DNA of 64,000 bases, from NCBI RefSeq assembly GCF_000204055.1, contig NW_006768770.1:2173692-2237691 (forward strand), given 5' to 3'. Below, in pieces: positions 10,017 through 21,817 of this stretch. The stretch comes from Melampsora larici-populina 98AG31 (Eukaryota > Basidiomycota > Pucciniomycetes > Pucciniales > Melampsoraceae). Made by a program: the position numbers and the translations under genes. The stretch's first letter is position 1. Every line of letters starts with the position of its first letter. Under the pieces are notes generated by a model. It worked only from the letters and a program-made list of their open reading frames with translations, had not been told where the DNA came from and ran no database searches.

Positions 10017-11144
10017 TATAACATCATGTCAAATCAACCATTCAACACTTGAATTCTTGAAGCTCAAAAGATATCTCTTTACATGATTTCTTTAATACCT
10101 TACTCATGTTTTGTTACAGATTTACATGGTGCAGAAAATCAAACTTTTTGAAAGTTTATATATATACCCTGAATCTCCAAAAATTCTTTCTACAATTAGA
10201 AACAAATTATTTGAAGCCTTCCTCTCTCTTCACTTTGTGTTCACCTTGATTTTAGCTATGAGTTCTCATCTTAATCAAATTGAAACCCTGACCAAACTTA
10301 AATTAAGAAAAGCTTGCCCTAAATTTACCCGACATATTCGCTCGAGATTTGCAGGAGAAATAAGCCAAGACTTTCTTAAATGACTGTACATATGTAAGCC
10401 TAGCATCTTTCCTCATCTTTCAAAAAGTTCATTTGTGTAGTATACAAGGTCTGAACTCAAATCCAAAAAGTCATGATATTGCTTGGAATCGAAGTTATCA
10501 GAGATATATTGAAAACTTATTATTAATGTCAGTTGCAGCATCAGATAAAGATTAATGTACATCCGCAGGTTTCCAAAGTTGACTCCTTGGAATCATGGGA
10601 ACGTCGTTCATCAGGCCGTTCATTTTGATTTCTAATCTCGGATTCCGGGTGCATGGTCATCTAACCATCTTCAAGATCCAGTCTTCTAACAAGAGTGGCA
10701 CAATCGTTGTACCACCTACAATCTCATAGACACCTTCCCTGTCACCTTCAAAAAGAATGGCAAAGATTCGATGTTAAAGTCTTATGATAGGTCTGATATG
10801 TAACAGGTGTTACTATCATATGAAACTTGAAGAAAAGATGACTTTTTCATTGCAAGAATCCCGTCTTGTCGATCATTTGCATGACGGAATGATCAAATTT
10901 TTGATAACTACTTCATCAACGCTGGAGCCTATCTATCAAGCAGATTTTGGGGCAAGTGACTCGAGCGCTTTGTCTTCGAAAGGCTTGTTCCACCCCAAAG
11001 ACAGGTTCGCTGTGTAACACCCGGTCATGGCCGGCCATGCTGTATGTCGAGACTCGAGAGACGACACTCTGCAGAGTCCCAACGGTACGACCCGTTCCAC
11101 ATCTTGCGAGCGGGGGCGCGTGGTGATCTTTTGCAAATGATGGT
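10017..11144. other. Intergenic, no supported gene
   Basis: A 90-codon frame at 10111-10383 (ending KLRKACPKFTRHIRSRF) and fragments at 10440-10800 have no recognisable family. The stretch 10998-11144 is GC- and CpG-richer and resembles transposon terminal DNA; it directly precedes the TIR element at 11145. Confidence 0.45.
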
Positions 11145-11943
11145 ACGGTGGCTGTGGAGCGCCAAATCAGTCAAAACCCCAAAATGCAAAATTCTACACG
11201 AAACTCCCCCAGAAAGCCCTTTGGAGACGTGTCCCGATCCTAGGTCCGCCAAGGTCCGCTGCCCCGGACCAAAAAGTCCCTTCATTTCACTCGATTTCAT
11301 TCCATCATTCCATCATTCAGCTTTCTTTTTTCATTTCTATGCCACTCTTTATTTATCATAATTCCCAAAGTGCCATCTAGCAAGTGCAGGACTAGCAAGT
11401 GCAGGACATGGCACAGAAAGACAGCTATCGGAGAAATGATGTGGTTGTTCTACCCAAGACCTGTGAAGGTCACTTTTCATCAAACCAGGATTCTTAAAAG
11501 CATCATCAGGGTATTTTTTATATTACAATGATGATTATCCAAACACATCACAGCAATAGCAACCACCGTCACCGTGTAATCTTGTGATTGTGATTGATAA
11601 TTTGATCAATGCGATAGAATTCTCAATCAACCGACCCTGCTTGGCTTTTCAGGGGATCCCTCGAAAGGAATCTTTCTATATGCAGACACTCTTGTAACAC
11701 CCTCCTCACAATTTCTCTTAATAAATATCAGGTAGTTGGAATGGAGAAAAGAAAGACGTCCATAGATCGAGTTGGCGCAGTTGGAATCACTGTCATTGAG
11801 CACGGAGAGTGATGACGGGCACAGCGTTATTCTGGGTAGCGGACTCGGGGTCGGGACACGCTCAACGGGGCTTCCTGGGGGAGTTTCATGTGAAAGTTTT
11901 GCATTTGGGGGTTTTGACTCATTTGGCGCTCCACAGCCACCGT
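11145..11943. mobile_element. Non-autonomous TIR element (copy 1), hAT-like
   Basis: The ends ACGGTGGCTGTGGAGCGCC and its inverse complement bound a 799-bp segment. The direct 8-bp duplication ATGATGGT flanks it (11137-11144 and 11944-11951). The inverted arms are long, extending over 100 bp with substitutions through the GAGTCAAAACC and GAAACTCCCCC blocks. No transposase is encoded; short frames inside both arms are mirror shadows. The 8-bp TSD fits hAT. A diverged second copy lies at 40215-41295. Confidence 0.85.
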
Positions 11944-11977
11944 ATGATGGTGACCACTGGATCCGTAAGCGTAACAT

Positions 11978-14900
11978 CAACGTTGGCCCAGTTACGTTTT
12001 TTTCAACGGGCAACGTGCCGTACCGTACCGGGGCTACGTTATGGGTCAGAGCAAATTTTACAGTTCGGCTTGGCGGTGCGATATCGTCCCATTTCACCGA
12101 TTTTGTTCTTGCTAAAGTGCGTCATCATCCCTGTCACAGCTTGTGAAAAAAAATTGGTACGTTACAGCTGATTTCAGCCAAACTTCCCGATATCTATACC
12201 CCATCGATGACCACCAATTGGGTCAGCCTTTATCCACTCACGATATCATCATCATGGATCCGATGGACCACCAGTTGCGCCATCAACACACCATCCCAAC
12301 ATTCTCCCCCAACGGACGTTCGATGGAGTCCTTCCTCTCCAAACCAACCTCTTTCGTCAGTATCTATTTCCTCCTCTTCGTTTTCAATAATAATTATCAT
12401 CTTTTGATTGGAATCCAATTGAGTGATCTAATATAATCCTTTTCTTTTATTTCAATCGATTTCACCTTGAACCCCATCCCCTTCATCAAACAACCTTTAG
12501 CTATCACCTCTCCAATTTATCCGTTCTCATCTCTCTGTTTTCCTCTTCCTCAAGATGGGTAGACCTTCTCAGTCTGGATATGAAACTGACGAATCTCAAG
12601 CTCCACCTCGTCGAACCTCTCGTGTCACTACCCCGGTCCAATTGGGTCCTGGAATGATTCAACCATCCCAAGATAGCCGGCGTGGTTTGACTAGCTTACC
12701 TTCTTTGATTGCCCCTTCTCCAATGGCTCCTTCGATTGCTCATTCTTCAATTGGACCTTCCCGTAAACGGGTACGATCACTCTCCAGATCCGACAATGAT
12801 TGTGAGATTGTCGGAGGCCAAGTTTTCGGGAAGAAGGCTTCACAGTCTAAGAAGACTAGCAGCGAAATTACCAATGCTTCGATAACAAAAAGAAAAAAGG
12901 TATGTATCTGTGACCCTTTCGATCAATCGCAAGATACCATGATTCTCACATTTTTATCTTCTATTTCTATTTTGATTTCTTGGAAGGCTGTTGCTTCGAC
13001 TTCTACTCGTACTACTACGGTGGCACAAAGCGCCAAAGGAAACAAGGCGAGTTACCTGTAGTGGAATTTTAAGAAAGTCAGCATATTCATGAAACTGACT
13101 TTCTATTTCTTTGTGTGTGTGTGCTTTAGAATTCTGGAACTCCTGCTTCACAAGCTTCCAACCCAACTTCTCGCATGAATCTTAAACAAAACTCTGACGA
13201 CGAAGACACGCGAACTTGTAAACGACACAAGGTTTCCCAACCTGAGATGGCACGGCCAAAGGTTTCCCAAGCTCTGAAGGCGCCGGATGAGGAGGAGGCG
13301 GAGTATGATGATATCGGTCTGTACTTTGAGGAACCGGACCATGGCACAGACGATGTAAGTGACTTCTGCATTTCGATTTCTACGTTTTTCCACCAACTTT
13401 ACTCAGGCACTTGTTGATTCTTTCTTCTATTTTAGGATGTGAATGATCCACCGGTCGTGTACAAATGCAAATATTGCGGCAAGAAATGTAGAGGTCACGG
13501 AACCAGTCGATCCAACCTGTTGGTTCATCGAGATGGTTCAAATCAACAAGGCAGGTCCAAGGTAGGTTGTCCTAAACGTAAGGAAGCCATTGCTTGTGGA
13601 TGCAACCTTCCTCCAAGTGTAGCCGAGCGGCATGCTAAAAGGATAGCAGATGCGCATAAAGTCGGGACGATGAAGAACTTTGTAACGGTCATACCGAAGT
13701 TCGACATCCATACATTTAATCGCCTCATGATGTTATGGCAGGTCCGACACGCTTTGCCATGGACAAGAATTGAGGATCCACTCCTCCAAGCAGCTTTTTA
13801 CTATCTTAAGCCTGACGCCCGTCTTTTTCACCGCAAGTGGTCAGCTAGCGAGGCGAAAAATCTTCACCTGGGCCTGCGCGATACTGTTTACAACACGCTG
13901 CAAGTAAGTCAATATGTCTTATCATTATTATCTCTACATGATATGCATATTCCTTGTGTCATTATTGCTTTGCTGACTTTCTTTGGTATTTTCAGTCGAT
14001 TCCAGGAAAGTTCACGTTGACCCACGACGTTTGGACGGTCCAAGGTAACTTGTGGGCATTCATTGGTGGTGTTGCTAGTTATATCGATGACGACTGGAAC
14101 TTCGTCTCTCGTCATCTCACCCTTAAACGAGTGGCTCATCACCACAAGGGTGCTTGGCTTGCAGAGCCACTGGTCACTGTACTCAAAAAACATGATATGT
14201 ACAAAAAGATAAGTACTTTAACATCTTTTTTCCTTTTTTTCAATAATAACCATTTTGAACAATCTAATTCTGACATCAATCATGGATTGCCTTTCATGAT
14301 AGCTCATACCACTGACTCAGCTTCGAACAACGTGACTTTGGCGACCGAAATGCATCGACAGCTACAGGAACACAACGACCACTCCACCTCTACCTCTGAT
14401 GAGTATTCCTGGGATCCCGAGACAATGCACGTGAAATGCATGTGTCACAAAATAGGTCTCATCGTCAATGCTGGCATAGCAGCACTTGGCCTTCCGATAA
14501 GTCAAGATCGTCACTCAGTTTTAGGTTTCTTTCCCTCACCAGATATTTTACCCACGATCAAAGAAGATGACCGTCAAGATGACCTTCAAGATGACGATGA
14601 AGAAGAAATCGATGCAACCATCATCCTGCCTCCTGATGAAGAGTCTGACGTCGAACATGGCAAAGATGAATTGAGCGATGTAGAAGAAGAAGCTGCAGAT
14701 GATTCCGAGAGCGATCACTGGGACATGGAGGGCATTGACATCATACCCAAGCCGAATTTGAGAATTAATGGACTCAAAGTTTTAACTCAAGATGTATGTA
14801 TTGATTTTTCGTATTGTGTCTTCATATCAAAAGGTTTTGGACTGACTTGTTGTTTGTATCAATTTGATAGCTTGACTTTGTGGTGAAGAATATCACTTGG

Positions 14901-16696
14901 TCGAGTGCTTGGCGCGAAGACTTCAATGCGCGTCGACTAGATCCGAACAGGAAGAGACCAGATGGAGATGGACCTGGCCAATCATTAATCGCTGGCCATG
15001 GAATCAGATGGAATGTATGTCTAGATAGATGGGAGCGCGCTTATGAGAATAGAGATGTATGATATCCTCTTTATTATATTTCATGTTACATATAGTACTG
15101 ATTAATATGATTTTGTTAAATAGGTAATCGATGATATGCTGAAAGAAGATGCTTCAATGGCTCATTCAAAGAAGTCGAGGCATTCCAAGAAAACCAAGAA
15201 ACGTAGCGGATATTTTCAGGAGACATTCTTCTCGATCACGGATTGGCGAGCTATCAGGGACTTGCTAGATGAGCTCAGAGTAAGTAGTTTAACAAATCCT
15301 TCTATTAGAAAATGACATGCTGACTTGCTTGTTTCATAGCCTTTCAAGACTCTAACAAAGCGAATGGAGGCCAATGCACCAACTGGGTGCATGGTGCTTG
15401 CTGAATATCATCGACTCCTCACCTCTTTGAAAGCTCGACTCGCCAATCTCTCATCCGATGATCGTATGCGACCATTCCTGCAAGCTTGTATTGAACGTAC
15501 AAAGGTATACTTTGACGAAGCGTTGGGATGCGATACCCTTCTCATGGCAACGGTTTTCCATCCGGCCCTTCGCTTGAAATTCTTCAATCACACTCTTGGA
15601 TCAGATCATTTCACAACCCTTCATGCAAAAGAATACCTTCACAATCAATTTACTGAACGCGAGTATCAACTGAAACCTAATTCACGATCTGAATCACCTT
15701 CCAGACCTCAAAACCGAAGACTCAGACCAAATGCCCGATATCTATAGGCTTTACGACGACGAGGACACCTCTTCTGTAGCTAACGAGTTGGAGCTTTATC
15801 TGAAGGGTACGGATCCTTTGACCACTCCTGGTGTTGAGAATGGTCCAGAACCAGTTCTCCAATGGTGGAAGGTGTGTTTATTCCATTATATCGGTCATTC
15901 AGGTTGCATTTTACTGATTATCTTGCTCATCTTCAGGAACACCAACACAAGTATCCCATCTTGGCATCTTTAGCTCGAGATTACCTATCGGTTCCTGGGT
16001 CTTCTGCGGCAGCCGAGTGAACCTTTTCGGCAGCCGCAGATGTGACAACTGCGGTGCGAGGTCGTTTGCATCCTCGCACAATTGAAATGTGTGTTGGCAG
16101 CCGCCTTTGGCTACGTGAGGGGGTTCCAATCACTGCTGACGAATATGAAGATGTCGGTTTGGTCATCCAAGCGTATGAAGAATTCACCAAGAAGACCAAA
16201 CCGAAAGGGAAGATGAAGACTTAACTCCTTCTCAATAATCAACGCTTACAGTTTATTTTTAAATTTTTTGAACCTTCTACTTACTCATGAAATCTTATTA
16301 CAAAAAAAACTTTTCTCATTGTTTGTTCATTATCCTTCTCAGAAAATCTTAATACAAAAAAATTTATTTTCATAAAATTGTCATTTTCATACTTGTTGAG
16401 CAAGCCTTTAGATCAAGCGTCTGTTTTTTTAAATTTTGCCTTTCTTTTTTTTCTGTTTTGTTTCTTTTACCTTTCTTCCTTTGTTTCGGCCGGAAACGCA
16501 GCGTAACACGGTAATACTAAAACCCACTGTGTTACTTGCTCGTTCTGGCTAATTTTTTTTCTGTATCGTTGCGTTCTTAATGAAATTGGTTCCTTTTTGG
16601 TTGCGTTACTCACCTGTGCCCTGGGAATAACGGGGACCAAGTTACGCTACCCGATCATGCGTGAGTAACGCAATTTAGCGTAAAGGGCCAACATTG
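11978..16696 (+). mobile_element. hAT-like DNA transposon copy A
   Basis: TIRs begin CAACGTTGGCCC at 11978 and end GGGCCAACATTG at 16696. A 7-bp duplication GTAACAT flanks the element (11971-11977 and 16697-16703). Subterminal DNA on both sides repeats TAACG-type motifs (for example GAGTAACGCAA near 16660). A single multi-exon transposase gene in the same orientation fills 12555-16224. The 5' 580 bp and the 3' 470 bp are non-coding. The transposase is disabled. Confidence 0.9.
12555..16224 (+). pseudogene. hAT-like transposase of copy A (BED finger, hAT dimerisation domain)
   Basis: About ten exons: 12555-12899, 12987-~13046, 13132-13354, 13436-13903, 13996-14212, 14303-14793, 14871-15056, 15124-15279, 15340-15871 and 15937-16224, all with conventional borders except the second intron, whose apparent donor is GC (gcgagt). 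Exon 4 has a BED-type finger: YKCKYCGKKCRGHGTSRSNL...H. Exons 5-6 carry the catalytic-core start, LTHDVWTVQGN and TTDSASNN. The last exon carries the hAT C-terminal dimerisation region, KYPILASLARDYL and SSAAAE. It is broken by a frameshift near 15720 (compare copy B, VPDIYRLY) and by TGA at 16018-16020, where copy B has CGA. Confidence 0.88.
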
Positions 16697-16891
16697 GTAA
16701 CATCCCACACTGTTGTTTGGGACAGTTCAAGCTTGTAAGGGACCTGTGTACCTTGGATGCTCTATAACCTGGGGGTGGAGTAGGGTGGAGTGTTTTCCAG
16801 ATGGTGTTCTTGAAATCCATCTACACATTCCCTATGAAGGATTCCTATGTGGAACACAAAGAAAAAATGTGCACTGATGTCTTACCCTGGG

Positions 16892-17000
16892 TGTACAAGT
16901 GAGGCCGGAAAAGATACGACACCAGTTTACTCCACCCAGTACACCAGTCGGGGCCAGCGGAGTAAACTGGTGTCGTATCTTTTCCGGCCTCACTTGTACA
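16892..17000. repeat. Perfect 42-bp inverted repeat with 25-nt loop
   Basis: Left arm 16892-16933 and right arm 16959-17000 are exact inverse complements; TGTACAAGTGAGGCC starts the left arm. The outer TA pair can be read as a Tc1/mariner TSD around CAAGTGAGGCC ends. It lies in the 16704-17190 spacer between hAT-like copies A and B, which otherwise holds no gene. Confidence 0.93.
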
Positions 17001-17820
17001 TTACATTTTTTCCAAGGAAGTCAAGCCCCTCTTGGCAAGAATGTCTTTCAATGATTGTGCCTCAGCAGAAAATCTGGACCCAAGAAAGAAGTTACATGTG
17101 AGATTTTATGTTATGAGCTAATCATTGAGGCAAATCTTGAGCAAGAGAGGAGCACTTTTCTTGGAAAGTATATGTACTCTTTGTGCAACAGTAAGGCCAA
17201 CGTTGGACCGGTTACGTTAATCTCAACCGTTATTGCGCTGTACCGTAACTGGGTTACGGTACTGGCCCGGGCCAAATTACAAGACCTACTTACAGGTGCG
17301 TTAGCAATTTGTGTTGCGGGTTTTTTTTTTGGGTAGGTACATTAGGATTCCTGTGACATCCTTGGTTCCCAAATTTGGCATGTTACATGTGTTGTCAGCA
17401 AGATTCTCCGTTATTGGCGATCTTCCTTGCTGAATCAACCTATAGGTCACCTCACCATCATGGACAATGATGATGTGACCACCTGGTTGCATCATCAACT
17501 TGATTGACAAACTCCAACCCTCAACCCCAACCAATGGTCAAACGAGTCAGATGTATTCAATGTAAGTGACAAATCTCATCTTGTAATCTTCAATTCGTTT
17601 ATGTTTTGTTTTGAATCATTTTGATTCTAATTTCTCGTTTTGTTTTGTTTTTCATCCTGATAACCGTTCAACAACTAGAATGTAAGTCTCCTCTTCCTTT
17701 CGATTGTTTGTGTTATCATTGGTTTATCATACTTGATTCTCTCGGTTTTAAACTGCTTTCATCATTTAGATATATTGATCAATTCCTCCAAGTCACAGAT
17801 CTCATCTCATCCTTTTCAAC

Positions 17821-18678
17821 ATGCGTGGCAAATCTGGATGTGAGACCTATGAATCCCAACCTCGTCGAACATCTCGTGTTACTACTCCTCTGCGATTGGA
17901 ACCTGGTATGATTCAACCTTCACAGGACAGTGGGCGTGGCCTTTTCCTTCCTTCTTCGCAAGTCCCTTTGTCAATAAGCTCAGCACCCAAACCAAGTGCC
18001 CGAAAACGTGGCCGATCCACCTCTAGATCGGATTGTGAGACCGTGGTGAGTCACATCGTCCCCAACCCGCCCAAAAGGTCCAAGCGAAGTGGTATCGAGC
18101 GAAAGAAGGCTGTCAGCCAGAAGAAGACCTCCCTCCCTCAATCAAAAGGAAAGAAAGTAAGTGTCTCACCCCATTTTCACTTCTCAAGTTTCTCCAGTTC
18201 ATTTTGTTTTCTTTTTTCAATTCCTTTTGTTGTTACAGGCTGTATCCACTGCATCCACGGCCACCGCAGCCTCAGGACCATCAAACCAACAACATGTGAG
18301 TACTGCATTAGATAAGATCAATAGGATTGATCTCACTAATGCCTTCTAATGTGTTTAGAGCGTCGCTCCCTCGGTATCAAGCCATGCTCCTTCCGCCAAC
18401 CTGCGCCAAGACTCTGACGACGAGAACGCCAGGATCCGTAAAAAGAAAAAGAAACCCGAAGGTGCCCTGGAACTAAAGGACGAAGTATATGATGATGTTG
18501 GTTTATACTTTGGAGAACCAACACGTGGTGAAGAAGATGTAAGTCTTTTGTTTTGCACTTTTATTTTCTTTTATTGTTTTGTCATTTCATTTTGATAATG
18601 ATGAAAATCACATGAGTGACCAATACACTGACACTCGTCCTTTTGGTACATCATGTTTTGATCTAGGATCCGGCGTGT
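17821..18678 (+). pseudogene. hAT-like transposase copy B, 5' exons up to the gypsy insertion
   Basis: Exon 1 (17821-18156) starts MRGKSGCETYESQ and shares PRRTSRVTTP and GMIQPSQDS with copy A. A second exon lies around 18239-18296 and a third around 18359-18540 (YDDVGLYFGEP in common with copy A, YDDIGLYFEEP). The fourth exon begins near 18667 with GATCCGGCGTGT and is cut at 18678 by the gypsy LTR. The N-terminus is basic and serine-rich, as in copy A. Function as for the transposase of copy A; here it cannot be expressed whole. Confidence 0.8.
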
Positions 18679-18846
18679 TGTTATGACCCTTATAGCACTG
18701 CCAGTACTTAGCCACTTATGTACTTAGCTGTTCTCATTATACTTGGCTCAGCGCACAGATAGTGCTTCTTCACTTAGCAATCTAATCTCATTACTAGATC
18801 ACCCTTGAGGCTTCTCTTGCATCTCATCATTCCTCAAGTCCTATCA
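18679..18846 (+). repeat. 5' LTR of the gypsy element
   Basis: Begins TGTTATGACC and ends CCTATCA. Short for a gypsy LTR (168 bp). It contains several ACTTAGC motifs; the one at 18772-18781 is complementary to the primer-binding site just downstream. Confidence 0.97.
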
Positions 18847-18858
18847 TATTGCTAAGTC
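18847..18858 (+). promoter_or_regulatory. Predicted primer-binding site, possibly self-primed
   Basis: The site directly after the LTR, TATTGCTAAGTC, lacks the TGG that would match a tRNA 3' CCA end. Bases 18848-18857 (ATTGCTAAGT) are an exact 10-nt complement of LTR bases 18772-18781 (ACTTAGCAAT). In the related Tf1 element the first bases of the transcript prime synthesis in this way. The 18847-19219 leader is otherwise non-coding and purine-rich. Confidence 0.6.
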
Positions 18859-19219
18859 TATACATCAACGGATCCAAGAGAAGTATTCAAGAGGAAGAAG
18901 ATCATTAAGAAAATTAAAAGTTTGAAGAAAGAAGAAAATCAAAAAGAAAAGAAGAAAGTAAAGAAGATCAATCAACAGAAAGAAGACAAATAAATTAAAA
19001 CGAGAATCGAAGAGTTTCGAAGTACCTCAGATCAAACGGTAATCAGCATAGTTCAGTGGAAACTTTATCTATCACCGATCTATCAGCGATCTACCAATAC
19101 CCCGCGAAAACCTTAAACTCCAAAACCTTATTTCAAACGCCATCACACCTAACTTCACATTACCCGAAAGTCCTACAGGACAAGAAGATTCTAGTAAAGA
19201 AGAACTTTTTCACGACTCA

Positions 19220-20344
19220 ATGTCAAACTTCGACATGGAGGCTATCATGAGAAGAATGGATGAAATGGCAGCAAGTTTAGAAGAAGAGAAGAGGTTGAGG
19301 GTGGAGGCGGAAAAGAGATGGACGGACCTTCAACTGAGTATCGAACAAAATCAAACCCACAGCTCTAGTGGTATCAACATCGACACGCCGAGCCAGCCTG
19401 ATCCCATGCAGACCACCCCAAACCCTACTATGACCCCGCCACAGACTGTAGTGCAACCAGCACAAATACAGAATGTAAAGCCTCCGAAAATAGCGACTCC
19501 AGACAAATTCGAAGGCACAAAAGGCCAAAAAGCCGAAGTGTTTATGAATCAGATTAGCCTTTATATGCAAATGAATCATGCTTCGTTCATTAATGAACAG
19601 GCCCAAGTGGCTTTCGCACTGTCTTATTTAACCGGAAAAGCTAGTGTTTGGGCCCAATCTCTCATAGATCGATTGCTAGATTCGAATCAAATGAATCAGG
19701 TCACGCGGAGTAAATTCGTTGATTCTTTCAAGACAACGTTCTTTGACTCTGAAAGAGTAGTGAAAGCTGAACGGGAGATCAGAGCGTTGAAGCAGACAAA
19801 GTCTGTTGCGGACTATTGGATCAAGTTTTCAGAGTTAGCGTTAGTGATCAAATGGCCCGAAAATGTATTAGTATCTCAGTTTGAACAAGGATTAAGGAAT
19901 GAAGTCTCTGTGTATATGGTTAGAGAAGAGTTCACCGAAGTAGAAGAAATGGCTAAATTTGCTATTAAACTCGACAACAAAATTCACAAACACACCCCGG
20001 ACGTACCTTACCAACCTAATGCCACCACTTCAACATCGCCAACAGTACCTTCTACCGATCCAGACGCGATGGACTGTTTGGCGTACCGTCTAAACATCTC
20101 CAACGACGAGTATAAACGTAGAGGAGCTGTAGGAGCATGTTATAGGTGTGGGAAGACGGATCATTACATTGGCGAGTGTTCTGAAAGAAGTGAGAGAGGA
20201 AGGAGAGGTGGGAGAAGCAACTGGAGGGGTAGAGGTTATGGAAGATTTAGGCATAGAGTAGCTGAATTAGATGGTGTTAAGAATGAGGAAAAGGTGGAAG
20301 GACGATCTGATGGTTCAAAAAATGGCGATGCTTGGGAGTGCTAG
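19220..20344 (+). CDS. gag: gypsy Gag polyprotein
   Basis: 374 residues that would form the virus-like particle. The N-terminus is a coiled-coil-like stretch (EEEKRLRVEAEKRW). The retrotransposon Gag domain spans roughly residues 95-245, with FEGTKGQKAEVFMNQISLYM and YLTGKASVWAQ as hallmarks. A CCHC zinc knuckle CYRCGKTDHYIGEC (C-x2-C-x4-H-x4-C) near residue 312 is followed by an RG-rich basic tail that would bind RNA. The ATG at 19220 is the first in a long open frame. The frame closes with TAG at 20342-20344, 34 nt into the overlapping -1 pol frame. Gag is uninterrupted in this copy. Confidence 0.93.
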   Translation: MSNFDMEAIMRRMDEMAASLEEEKRLRVEAEKRWTDLQLSIEQNQTHSSSGINIDTPSQPDPMQTTPNPTMTPPQTVVQPAQIQNVKPPKIATPDKFEGTKGQKAEVFMNQISLYMQMNHASFINEQAQVAFALSYLTGKASVWAQSLIDRLLDSNQMNQVTRSKFVDSFKTTFFDSERVVKAEREIRALKQTKSVADYWIKFSELALVIKWPENVLVSQFEQGLRNEVSVYMVREEFTEVEEMAKFAIKLDNKIHKHTPDVPYQPNATTSTSPTVPSTDPDAMDCLAYRLNISNDEYKRRGAVGACYRCGKTDHYIGECSERSERGRRGGRSNWRGRGYGRFRHRVAELDGVKNEEKVEGRSDGSKNGDAWEC

Positions 20345-21817
20345 TTGTGCCTCCCCCGAGCGAACCCAATTTAATGATAGACTTTAGTAACATTAATTCA
20401 CTTGAAATCAAAGATACAAGAATTATCGATTTTGTTACTATTGTTGACATTAAAACTGCCACAACGACCCAAGCGAGAGCACTGATAGACAGTGGTGCTA
20501 CACATGAAGCCATCAGTGAAAGCTTTGCAACTAAGAACAACCTTCACTTAGAGCCTTTATCACAAATCAGAAAGGTGACGAGCTTCAGTGGTCATGAAGT
20601 TGCAATTATGCACACCGGAGAATTCTATGTCAACACCACCAAAGCTCCTCCAACCACTTTCATAGTCACCCACCTAAGAGACAAGTACAATCTGATCCTT
20701 GGAATGCCGTGGATCAAGAACAATCATCATGTTATTGATTGGAGCAATGGTTGACTCTTGAAAGAAACCACCAACATTGCAGTCGTAGAAACGACGTCGT
20801 TGAGACCGAAAAAAGCGCAGATGGACCGTGAGGTGGATTCAAATGGGCAAGCTAGGATTCTTAACGAGGGGGTGGAGCTGAAAAGCTCGATTACACCCCC
20901 GCAATGTGAGTACAATTCGCTTAAGACCTCAAATTTTAAAGAAAAGATGAGCAAGCAGGAACACCCTTTAGAAAACTTTTCAGATCTTGATTCAAACAAC
21001 TCCAAAGAACGAAGTCATGCCACTGTTAACAAATCAGTGTTGCCTGAGCCGACAAACACCTCGTTGGACCAGAAGGACATGGGACCCTCGAGGCAAGCAA
21101 GGCAAATAGGCAAGGGGGTAGAGATCCTTGAAAAATACTCTGTTAAACCCCCGCAGAGTACGTGTACAAAATCTTTGTCAAATGTGTATGAATTAGCTGG
21201 CAAGCGTTTCTTTACTCTATCACAGCTAGCAAATAGACGAACGAGTACAAAAATGACGTCAATCACAAAAATGATGAATCAACTACGGCAATCTCTCCAA
21301 CCCACGACAGCTATGATTGATGCTGCTAAGGCGTCATGGAATCTATCCGCTAGAATAGCAGCGGACCAAACTAAAGACACACCTAGCAAATCAGCATCAG
21401 AATTAGTTCCGGAGTGTTATCATGAATACTTGCACATGTTTGAGAAGAGCAATTCAAACACACTTCCTCCTCATCGCCCGTATGATTTCAGAGTGGATCT
21501 AACACCAGGTGCGACACCACAAGCCGGCAAAATTATTCCTTTATCACCGAAAGAAACAGAAGTGTTAAACGAGATGTTGGAAAAAGGACTCAAAAATGGA
21601 ACAATACGTAGAACCACATCTCCGTGGGCCGCGCCGGTACTATTCACGGGAAAGAAGGATGGCAATCTCAGGCCCTGTTTTGATTATCGAAAGTTAAATG
21701 CAGTCACTATCAAAAATAAGTATCCATTACCTCTGACTATGGAACTTATTGACAGCTTACTGAATGCTGATCAGTTCACCAGTCTTGACATGCGGAATGG
21801 CTATAACAACCTACGAG
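20311..21817 (+). pseudogene. pol: gypsy pol, 5' part: protease and N-terminal reverse transcriptase
   Basis: The frame carries an aspartic protease with ALIDSGATHEAIS (20480-20520) and GMPWIKNNHHVIDW. An in-frame TGA at 20752-20754 then breaks it; the same frame continues open afterwards through a linker of about 220 residues. The RT start is seen from about 21415: [56 protein letters not shown] and [14 protein letters not shown], which is the LDLRxGYxxIR block of motif A. At 21817 a TIR element interrupts the codon for the next residue. Confidence 0.92.
20317..20323 (+). promoter_or_regulatory. Candidate -1 ribosomal frameshift site A AAA AAT
   Basis: In the gag frame the bases read TCA AAA AAT, so the heptamer fits X XXY YYZ. 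Pol is in the -1 frame relative to gag and is open from 20311. The overlap is 34 nt (20311-20344) and the heptamer lies in it. The only pol-frame start nearby is a TTG, so frameshifting is the likely way to make Gag-Pol. Confidence 0.65.

Noticed and set aside
10111..10383. 90-codon frame after the uL5m gene
   Set aside because: Does not resemble a known family; opens without a good start context and has no conserved neighbour.
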